Source of the DNA: Arctopsyche grandis
Lineage: Eukaryota > Arthropoda > Insecta > Trichoptera > Hydropsychidae
NCBI RefSeq assembly: GCF_051622035.1
Contig: NC_135362.1
Span: forward strand, 13,147,501-13,211,500
DNA: 64,000 nucleotides
Direction of reading: 5' to 3'
The position numbers and the translations under genes are program-made. This document shows, piece by piece, positions 44,484 through 56,400 of this stretch. The number at the start of each line of letters is the position of its first letter. The first letter of the stretch is position 1. The notes under the pieces were generated by a model. It had not been told where the DNA came from, did no database searches, and worked only from the letters and a program-made list of their open reading frames with translations.

Positions 44484-47400
44484 ATGGGGTCGGGTGCGAA
44501 CACCCCCCGCGTGCACCTGGAGGAGACGTTCTACATCCTGGGAGGGCGCAGCGCGGCGTTCGTGGTGCGACTCACCGACAAGGGGCTGACGCTGAGGCGC
44601 GAGCGGCCGCCCTCCGAGCAGACGGTGTGCGTGAAGGACATGGTGGGCGTGCGCGGCGAGGACACGGAGGGCGGCGCCTCCTGCATGTGTCGTCCTCGCA
44701 AGCAGAAGTCGTCTTCGTCGTCTTCGTCGGGGGACTCCAGCGCCTACTTGCACGTGTTCGCGTACGAGCTGAAGCGGGGCCGCCGCCACCGCACCACGCT
44801 CACCCTTCGGTTCAGGTCCTTCGACCGGTACGAAGACAACGCCAAGGAAGCGCTCAGGTGGAGGGCCGCGATTCGCTGCCTGATGGAAGGCCGAGCCGTG
44901 GACGCGGCGCCCGTTCCGAACCCGCCAGCCTCGGAGCGCAGACTCCTCATCCTGCTCAACCCCAAGTCTGGCTCGGGCAAGGCTCGCCACCTGTTCCAGA
45001 AGAGGGTGGCTCCTCTGCTCTCGGAGGCCGAGATGCCCTTCTCGGTGCAGGTCACCGAGCACGCCGACTTCGCTCGTCACCTGGCCAGGACCCAGAACGT
45101 TTACTCCTGGCGAGGGCTGGTCTGCGTGGGGGGAGACGGGATCATGTACGAGGTCATCAACGGTATCTTCGAGCGTCCCGATTGGAGACAGGTGTTGCAG
45201 GAAGTGCCTCTGGCCGTGGTGCCGTGCGGATCCGGAAACGGTCTGGCTCGTACCATCTGCCACATCTATGAGTGAGTGTCGTTTTGATTTTGATTTTTAA
45301 ATGCTTTTTATTATTACGAAATTATGTTCACAATACATCTTATATCTATTTTAATAGCTACTGATCTACTGATCATTTTCTATTTTACAATTTTAATTTA
45401 ATTTGGTTAGTAATCACAGTATTATATTATTCTAATGTTAATCAAAAGCATAATAGGAAAAAGAGCTCAAAAACCTATTTACAAGTGTCGTTTTGGATTC
45501 TTCCTAATGTACTAAATTCTACTATTTCTACATAGGGGTTGCCATAAATCATTTGACTACTTTTTTTGATGTTTTCAAGTACAAGGATTTGCGATAGATA
45601 AGGATGCTTTCTATACCTGAAGTTGGGTAGGCCATTGAAACTACATACTTTCAATAATATTTTATTGGTTTATGACCTGGTCTATTACTAAATCTCAAAG
45701 AAACCGCTCAAGAAAGAAAGTAGTGTAGCTTTTTTTTTGTTCAAAGAAATATACGCCTATTACCTAAGATCGTTTATACACATTTATTTTGATCTTTCAT
45801 AGAAATTTAAAATTCATAATTAGTCACCGGAGCCTGAGGGGGCCGTGTATTGTTCAAAGGTTGTAAATGCATTGTTAAAGGTTTGCCGAACAATGGATAG
45901 CACTGTGACTATCCTACCTCTATTCATAATTGTTAATTTTGAGGAAAAAAACATTAATTAAAGAAAACCTTAAAAAGCCGGTTGATCGAGCCAAAAAGCC
46001 GGCTTTTCGGTTTCGGTTTAAACCGGTTTGGAAGCCCTAATTTCTACATATATACATATGTATGTACCGGTCTCCCTCACGGGCTCGAAAGTGAAACGCC
46101 CGAAAACGCAAATATCGGAAGGCAAAGTTGAAAGATAAAAAAAGGGTGCATGGTAAACGGTACATACTCACTTAATTTGCGCGAGCAGGATACAACAGGA
46201 ACAAGAGGAACAGGCTTTTCCTCCCGTATTCTGCGCGCGCACATTAAACAAGGCTGTATGACAAAAATGTTTAATGTGCGCGCGCAGAATACGGGAGGAA
46301 AAGCCTGTTCCTCTTGTTCCTGTTGTATCCTGCTCGCGCAAATTAAGTGAGTGTGTACCGTTTACCATGCACCCTTTTTTATCTTTCGACTTAAGATCTT
46401 TCGATCTTTGCCTTCCGATATTTGCGTTTTCGGTAATTTCACATTCCGGCCCGTGAGGTAGACCCATGTAGAGTGTATGCTGGCTAATGTTTCACTTGCA
46501 AAAATACTGTATAATCTTTGTACGCCCATCGGCGTACTTCAGGCTCATGTACTTGTTGACAAACCGCCGATCGACGTTGGTCAGCATTCAAAGGGTTAAT
46601 ATAGCCGAGCCTCCTATAACGTGCTGGTTCAGTTTTTTTGAGAAACAAATAGCGCTTTATAAGGGTTCACGTGCGTTTTTTTTAATATTTATTTTTCACG
46701 TTATTTGACTGGGTTAAAGTTGAAAGAGAAAATTAAAAAAATAAACAAAATTTCAATGTTCGTTTTTAAAAATAATTTGACTGGTGTTGATGACTTGTAC
46801 TATAAATTTCTTCATTATCACTCTCCAATGCTTTATCTGTACTTTTCAAAAAAAGTATACAGTGAAAAACAAAAAGGTTACTAATTTTCAAAACCAAAAT
46901 GGGATAAAACCAATTCTTCACCTGGAAATACTATCAATTGAATTTTTTCTATCTTCGAATTTTTCCTATCCCAGATTTCACGATTTAAAATTTCATTCGG
47001 GATCGCAATTTCTAGACACGATTTTCGTGAATATTTTAAGCAGATAAACGTGTCGAGCAAGCGGACTATGGATGAAATCCGAGTTGAAAAAATATAAACA
47101 AATATTGAAATATCACAATTTGCGCAGAAAAAAAAAAGTTAAATGTCAATAGGTACTCAACTCGACCAGGATCACTAAATTTCTAGGTAGAAATGACATC
47201 AACATCGCAAAAATTACTCACATACATACTTTCACCGGTAGATCTTGTACGACTGTATGGGTATTTAACCGGTCGATTGCGTAGCAATATTTTTAATTGG
47301 ATCCCGAGTACTTTTTATCTACGACGTAGAGTCTACGCATTTCAAATTATCGACGATTGAAACATTTTTGATGTTGTGAAATTTATTTCTAAACTTACAA

Positions 47401-50400
47401 ATGGGATATAATATGAAAATGGACGCAAGTATGTACGGTTGATCGATCGTTGCTTAGAGTTACTACTATAATATAATATTTATTACCAAACTTTAATATT
47501 AGATATGAAATCATCGAATAGTGAAAAATGATGTCACGACTATATCTTCATTTACTGCCGTTCGTCATCCACTGCTGGATGAAGGCCTCTTCAACACGCT
47601 TCCTTTCGTCTCTGTTTTGCGCAACTCTCATCCATCTCACCCCACACATTTTTTCTTATTTCATCCACCTATTTTCAGTGCGACTTTCCTTTCAATCTTT
47701 TACATCCCCTTGGGTACCATTCAAGCACTTCTTTCGTCCATCTTTTCACGAATATATGTATGTACAATATACAATATACTAATCACAATTTTTTTAATGA
47801 GTTGTATAACCATAAAACGTGTTTCGAAATGTTAAATATTTCTTAAGGATCGATAATTAAGTTATAATAGGTACGTACATATGTATAACTAATCAACATG
47901 TGTAATCAACAAGTTTCAATTAGGCCAGACTAATAATACTTATGATATATCTAATTACCTGTGGTATATAAACAAATGATTACAAAATAGGTACATATGT
48001 AAATACAAAATCGTTACGAAACCCTACAAAAATCTAGGATTTTTTTTATTTAAAATGTACATACATATATCAAATTATCGTCTTTTTTTAATTTAGTTTA
48101 TCTATAAAAAAACTAGGTAGTTTTTGGTCTATTAAGTTGTAAATCAGTCATCAAATAGATATTTAACCATTTTTGTGGCAAACTATGAACATTGTACAGT
48201 ACAAGACAATTAACGTAAATATTTTTCTCACATCTCATTTTGGTTTTGTCGTTGATTACAATAATGACAATAAAAAATAATAAACTCCACCAGTCAGTAC
48301 TGATTAAAAAATGTGTAACGTTTACAAAGTTTATAAAAATCAGTTCGGAAATAAATTTAGCTGATTATGTTCTTTTTAATGGAATGAAAAATATGTTTGG
48401 TAACGAAATGATTCCGCGTCCAATTTGTCTGTCGTAAAAATCGCTATTTTCATCGACTTTATTAAAAAAAAAACTGGCCTGCAATTAGAAATAGATTTAC
48501 ACTTAATTGTTTTAAAAATGTATTCGTTGAAAGAACCGATAATTGTGGCGATGAATTATCCTATTTGTTGTAACAACGAATAAGGGCGAAAACACACTGA
48601 GTGGGACGTGGTACGTGTTTATTTTTATAGATACTTTTAAACATGTCAAATAAACGCGGCACCCCTAGACCATATATGTACAGTCCCAAAAATCAGCCCC
48701 TGGAGTGTTTTCAGTGATATTTTATCCTTGCTCGACAGTGATCGATAACGGTGAATCTCATATTTGAAGAAATGTAGGAGAAACATATGCACTCTGCATG
48801 TGCAACTACACCCGAATTCGGTTTGGGGAACACCCACTCTCACGGCGTGGAACCAAGGACCTGATGTTCCGTACTATTCAGTGTGTTTTCGTCCTAAAGG
48901 TCACGACAAAAGCCTGGCAAAGCAGTGCACAGAAAAGACTGCTTCTATTCACACTATATAGCAGTGCACTTTTCGGCACGTTCTGACGGTTTCGGCATGT
49001 TTTGGCCGAGTGCAAGGCAAAATCGGCTAAAGGGGGCTACAGACGCTCTGGAATATCGCGCGGTATGTATTGCGGTAGACCGTGAGATATTTCTTTCGGT
49101 ATATCTGAAATGGTAGGGGGCTACACACGCTCCGGTACGTCTCTCCGTTATGACGCGATGGAACGACTTAATATAAATTCTCAGTAGTTATCGTGCGGTG
49201 CGAGCAGCGGCATTATAACAATAAAACTTATTATATTGCACAAATTTGATACTTATTATTATTTTTTACTCACCACATTTTCTAATTCGTTGTCACTGCT
49301 CATGTTCATGGTGGAGTGTGATGCTAGTTGGATGTTTTGATCCACCAAAACATCGAAGAGATGGAAATACCACAATTTAGGTTCATAAACGTCTTCTGCT
49401 CCCTTTCCAATACTTTTAGATTCGTTCACTTTTTTCGCTACCTTTCTGGCGTTGCTTCGTAAATTATTCAGTTTTTTAATCACGACATTTTTATTAGCAG
49501 AAGGCTCTATTTCTTTTAATTTATTTGATAATTTGTTATACGCCGCATCTCTTTTATCACGATTGTGGTAGTCCTTGGCCTTAATTATCCAAAGGCAAGA
49601 TCTCGATAAATATTGATAAATTCTTCCAATACTTCCTTCGACATGATAATTGTCGAAGAAATCCAAGAACGACACACACAAATCAGCGAAATCCGGATGA
49701 CTAATAAACCTTCTCGAAGCTAGCGACAACAATGGTAAAAAAAGTGGAATGTAAAAACAAAACACGAACCGAGCAAAAGACGGGCGGGGCTGGGAGAGGG
49801 GGTATCCACCGTGCGGCGAACGAACAGAATTTGGTTCGACGTGCGCTTCCACCTGACGGTGAATTTTCCTACACACGCTACGGTCTGCGTCAACATCGGT
49901 CGCCGCCCGATATTCCAGAGCGTCTGTAGCGCCCTTTACATATACGTACATCACAGAGCGCGACGATTCGGTGCAATATTGCTTGCGTCGTATCGTCAAG
50001 TCAATACTGTCACACTATGACGTTTCCGAAAATAATCATATTCCCGTGCGCACTTTCGTTAGTACGCGTGCACTCGCCACTGCGACGTTTTATCACGGTT
50101 TTGCTTGATATTGTAACGTAGAGATTAGGTCATACTGTGCTCGTGGACCGTTGGTTTACCATAACTAATCGCTTGATCGCGCGTTTGCGCCAAAATATTT
50201 CGACGTATGATCAAACTGTATACAACAGCCAATAAGGTCTCACAACCCATCGACCAATTATCTCATTGTGTCGAGTGTACAAGCTGGGGTATAAATATTA
50301 GGCGGTTTTGGCCCGTCCTTCATTAGGACCTGGCAGGCCGACGGATCAAGAACAATACACTACCTCGACCACCAATACTGCGTCTTTCACCCCGATCTCG

Positions 50401-53400
50401 GAAACCCTTCTACACGTCCACGCTACAATACGTTACGGTGACGTGTACTGCTGTATAATATGAATGAATCGTGTCGGCTTCTGCTGTTACGTCTATTTCA
50501 GAACATATGGATGTGTTAGAGATTGTAATTTACCGTCGAATTTCATAAACCGGCAAACGGTATATATAATTAGAGGTAGGATAGCCAAGGGGCCGCTCAT
50601 TGTTCCATTGTTGTAAATCCTTTGTAAAAAAGGTTCGGCAAACCTTTAACAATGCATTTACAACATTTGAACAATACGCGGCACCTTCTGGGTCTGGGCT
50701 TTATATATAATATATACCTGTAAATGAAAAAGAACATTTTTTCGTTGATTAGGAAACTGAATGTGTTTACTTTTCCTAAAAATGGTAGTTGAATCATAAA
50801 TAATTATAAATAAATCTCGGGTAAATAATGACATAGATTAATTAAAGTAAATTTATATCAATAATTTTTAACCAATCATATTTATTTATTTAAAGTATGG
50901 ACAATTTGAAAGTTTCGATCATAATTTGAAACAACCGTCTGGTCGCATTTATTGGGATTAGTTTGGTCTGTGTTGCCAGAGAATTTATCTATTTAAAATT
51001 TTCACATTTAATACTGAAAATAAACAAAATTTGCCATTTGCATCGACTTTTAATGTAATATTATGCTATTAAATGCGTGTTTATGTACCTAATTTACGAT
51101 AAAATAGTGTCCGGTAACTATCGGTAAATTTTAAAATTTACTGGTATTTACTGATGGCGAAATTTTGTCGATTTACCGGTAAACCGGTATACCGGTATTG
51201 CAATCCCTAGTCCATATAGAATGTCTGTACTCTAGAATATTTTTCTTACTTCTGTGCAGTTGCAGGTCTGTACTGTGCTAGTATAAACAGACCTTTAAAC
51301 TTCTAAAATAATTAAAATATCCATTTATATTTTCCTGGGTTCATTTCGGAATACATATATCGATTTGGTTTTACCAATATATTCCGAAATTTATGTAACG
51401 ACGAGCTCGCTTACTGTGAGTCTGATTTAACGTATGATAGTTATCTTCGATCAGGACTGGTAAACACATTGTAAGTACATACATACATATGTACATATAT
51501 GTACATATATCGTGAATTCGTGACGTCCAACTACTCATGCTCCGATTTTACAAAATTAATGTACACATAAATATTGATTTTATTTTCATAGTATGAAATA
51601 AACTTTTTTTCTAATGTATTACATATGTACATTTTATAGTGGATACTGTGTGCAGTTAATTTCATATATCCTTGAAAATGCATGCTTGCATTGTTTTTGC
51701 TGAATATCTACATATATGTACATATTATTATTTAAATGATACATAGTTCTAATTCAGTTGCGCAATTACCTGAGTTTTTGTTTGTATAGGTAGATAAATA
51801 CATCTAATTTATGTAAGAGGTCATTATTTCAATAAATTATTATAATGTGTCCGGATTCGATCGATCTTTATTCTCTTAAGGTCTGACCGCACTATTGCGT
51901 TTGCGACACGAACGGCAGCGTGCGGCCAAATATTGTTTGTAAGAAATTGTATGAGATATAACACACTACGTCGCGGTCAGAGCTTTAGTTGGCCTAAATA
52001 CGCTGTAAGTAAAGTTGCTTAACCAAATCCGCAAGACTGCAAAATCCTTCAATGAATAGTAACAATAACTATCAGTACTGAGTTCTTAAATTTTTGCATC
52101 GTTTTGTTAAACAATTTTTTGCGACTTATTGATAATGTGTGATATTATAATATAAATGTACGTTGGGGCTCCCCAACTTCTTAGCCCTGTATCATTCTTA
52201 CAAACCTCCTTTACGTTTTTGTGTTACCTTTTTCAAATAACAATCTAATATATAATTTCGAAATAGACTTTGTATGTAAGTATATGTATAAGGTTTGGGT
52301 GGTAGAATCCGTGACGTATCGAAAAAATCTAATTTTCTATGACGACGATATCCATATCCATTTCGATTCCTTTTTCAGTTCCTGTTCCGGATTCTTTATT
52401 CAGTTACGTATCGGAATTCATTTTTCAGTTCTGGATCCCGATTCCTTTTTCAGTTCCGGATCCGAATTCCTGTTTCAGTTCCGGTTCCGGATTTCTTTTT
52501 CAGTTCTGGTTTCGGATTCCTGTTTCAGTTCCGATACTCTTATATATGTATATATTTAAAATAACCATTCGCTGTGTGCATTTAATTTCTGATTAGCTGT
52601 CGTTCATTTTTGTTTCGATTGGGGTGGGTGTATCTTTCTGCAGTTTTACTTTCCATTGATTTTTTTTATAAATTGAAAAATTTGAGATGTATGAACGTTT
52701 GTATGCAGTAAATACGTATTTACAAAAATATTGTAACGTGGGAACATGTGAGAAAGTATCCACTGTCTAATTGCATTCGTGGGTGACCCCGGATTAGGCT
52801 TACGGGACTAAGTAAGTGCCCGAACAAAGGATAAGCTAGAGTTCCCACAGACCTGGGTGAGTGCGTGCGTAAACAATAGACTCGTTACGGCAAACCTTTA
52901 CACTAATAAATCGGGGAAGCTGTGCTGTGCCACTTGTCATTTATAAGGAGGTACACACGGTAGATCAGATTATTCTAGAGCGAGCGGTGGTTCCATGTGG
53001 ACCTTTGAGATTGTTGAATAAATGCTATGAAGCGAATTTGGTTTTTCATTTGGATTCTGAACCCACCCCTACGCAACAATATTTTACTTCATATTTACGT
53101 TCAAAAATTTTTTAAAAATTTATTTTTTCCAATTTGAATTCCCAAGTGCATAGTTGGAGAACCTACATAGATATGATAAGGTTAATTAAATAAAAACTAA
53201 GATAATCACATAAATTGTTTAGTAATATGTATAGCAAAAAAATAAAAAATAAATATTAAAAATGATATAAATCTATTATTAGGTGCAGTGGAAATTGTTT
53301 AATATGAACCGATCGATGAACCGAAAAGATTTAATATGAAAATTTTGTTTCTTAATAAAAATATTCGCATATTTGTAAACAGACATTTTTTTAAATTCCG

Positions 53401-56400
53401 TAATTTTTGTTACAATTTTCATTTAAAACAATAATATTTATCATTTATCTCAACTTTATTTACATTTATGTATGTATGTACATACATATGTACTTGTGAA
53501 TACATATGTATCGTACGTGATTGAAAGATTTTCATAATTAATCGATTAGATTTCACAGTAGATTTCGATTAGATTTCACAGTAGATAAGAAGTTTGACGT
53601 AAATTGAATATAAACATTATTCGCAAGGGTATATACACTAAAACACATATATACAAAATAATTATACGGTATTTTAATAAGAAAATAAATTAAATCCTTG
53701 ATCCCCTTGTACATGTACAATTAATGTAAAATTAACTTGTTTTTCTGGTAAATTAGTTACGCTTTTTATAATTGACAACGAAAATTAAAATATCGTTAAA
53801 GTGGAAAATATTATAAATACTTAAATGACAACGTTTTAAAATTCGAAACATATGTACATAGTTTGGAAAATATTTAATTCTATTTATAAATTATTAAGTA
53901 ATAATTTTGTATTAAAATATTGACATATCAAATAATATTGACAAGAAGAAGATTCAGAAACATGATCAAATATCGTTTTTTCTTGTGGTTTTTGAATCGT
54001 GTCACTTTTTTCCACAGGGTGTGAAATATTCGTGTAAATATACATATGTAAATATTTACATACATACATACTTACGTAATTCTTAAATCAAACTGCTTTA
54101 ACCTGACATTAAGTCTCAGTTTATCTGTAAACGTATCTTATTACATATAATTGTAACCATATGCCGATAAGTACAAATTTGTTATTTCATTATAGTACAC
54201 TAGTGGTTTTACCCGGCTTCGATCGGTATTTGTAATATAAACCGCTTAAACATGACTAATCTAATATTAAACATTTTATTAAATTTATTTGAATAGTTTT
54301 ATTTTATATAAATTTATTTGAATACTCATTTATTATTTTTATTAAATTGACTGTCACGAACAAACAAACATATATACTAAGTCTCTTTCGAAATTATATT
54401 TATACCAGAATCCGGTGCCCCTCGGGACTTCGCCTCCAGGGACTTCGCCTCCGGGGACTTCGCCGCCTAGGCCTTCGCCCCCGGGGTTTTCGGATCCTTT
54501 GAATCGAAAAAAATTGAATGTGTTGTTTACGAACCAACCAACCAATGTTAAATACATACATATATGCAGTCTTTTTCGAAATTACATATTAGATATATGT
54601 ACGTATGTATGTATGTATGTATGTTTATATATATATATGATTGAAATGGTAATGAGCGGGTCACGTAGAATGGACGAAATGTAGACTAAAGAAGTGCTGG
54701 AATGGTACCCGAGAGAATTTAAAAGGGTGAAAGAACGGCCGCATGAAATTAGAAAAATGTGTAGGTGAAACGGACGAGAATCGAGAACAAAAGATAAGAA
54801 TGGAAGCGTGTTGGAAAGACCTTCATCTAGCAGTGGATGGTGAATAGCTGTAAAAGATGGTAACATACATATGGATATACAGATAACCCTTCCATAACGC
54901 TCTAGATCGCCTAAAAGACAAGAAATACAAGAAAAAAATATTTAAAAAAAAAAAGTGAAAATGTAGCAGGGCGTTATGTCCTACATATATCGTGTTTGCT
55001 TAAAAACTTTATTTTTTCTTCTTACTTTTTTCCGTTTTCTTGCGGAATATTTATATCAAGCGCGTTATAGGAGGGTTGACTTTATACACATGTGTCACAT
55101 TAACATTGTTTCATGTTATTTTTACCGATTCAATGTCATTTGTCATTATCGTAATGGGTAACCCTTTAATGCAATGCAATTGCAATGTTTAAAGATATCA
55201 AACTGAACCTCGGATCAGTGTTTGGAATTTGTTTGCCAAAATATTTTTACTTTTTTTAATTTTAGTATTGTACTTGCATGTTAAAACTATGTCAGTGAGT
55301 CGTTAACTGTAAACGGTATCAGCACTCAAATTTAAGCATTTGATTGCTTTTGCTTTGTATCCACTATACGGTGGGGTTGCCAACTGGAAAGTAAAAAAAA
55401 GAGAAATTTTCAAAAATGTTTAATTTTATTAAAAAATCATAATAAAGCCTCAACATTAAGAACTATAAATTCAACACAAGATTGTTTAGAACAGCGGTCG
55501 CCAACCTTTCGGACCTCATGGACTAGTAAATTTATAATTTTAAATGAATTTTTGAAAAACGATGTATACATTTGTAAAATCATAATCAGAAAAATTCTAT
55601 ATTATTTATATGAAATGCAATCAGTGGCGTATCATCAAATGTGCGGGCCCTGGCGCAAAGATTGAAATTTGCCCCCCCATATGAAATCATCTGTAGGTAA
55701 TTTTTAAATACGTTTAATAATCATTAGCGGCTCGTGACTTAAAATCACGAGAGTATTGCAACTTTCAAAATATACTAATAATTCGAAATGGTTTAAAAAT
55801 TAGAAAATTCAGGTTTTAATAAAAATAATGCCAATTTAATTTATAACACATACAAATGTACACATTTATGATCAGACAATAAAATGGTTTTTTTTTTTTT
55901 TTGGTAATTCTTGAAATCCAATTGCATTCACTTTCAATTTACCATTAGAAAAAATATTTTCTACGTAAGAAGTGGTTTGTTATACAAAATAGTGTAACGT
56001 ATTTTATATTGTTAACACTTATTAATTAAAAGTAATCAATAAACAGAAATATTCAATTACAAATATGCATTTCGAATGCTCCAAATTAAACACTATTATA
56101 AATTATCATTTTATTATAAAATAAATTTTCAGCTCGAAACCTTCAGTAGTTTGGAAAAAATCATTTTTGACTTTTCTAAGAGAAACAAATCAAACATAAT
56201 ATTTTTTTGTTTACTTGACTATATATAAAGATTATACTGGAATTTTCTTGTGAAGAGCACACATATTTGAAGGGTCGAAAAACATAATGGTAGAAAAATC
56301 AAACAAGAGTAAACTGCCACTTTCGGTTGACAGAACTTTATATATTATTAACAGAAATTTTATATATTATTATACTTGGTATTGTGCTAAAATTTCTAGA

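Larger units (their letters stand above)
48965..50105. mobile_element. Harbinger relic E3 split by a nested element
   Basis: Left piece (about 48998-49027, TTTTGGCCGAGTGCAAGGCA then AAATCGGCT) and right piece (about 49939-50010, CGATTCGGTGCAATATTGCT then TGCGTCGTATCGTCAAGT) are adjacent in E1 (11219-11300) and E2 (11829-11920). Here they are separated by the element at 49031-49935. Its own outer termini are not clear. Confidence 0.65.

Noticed and set aside
44418-45263. 281-codon minus-strand frame and a 214-codon plus-frame over sphingosine kinase exon 1
   Set aside because: Both overlap the clear kinase exon in other frames; the kinase frame has the GSGK, GGDG and GSGN motifs, the others only Arg/His/Gly-rich sequence.
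52221-52596. Phe/Ser/Asp-rich open frames
   Set aside because: They read through a minisatellite and keep its period; no believable start or homologue.
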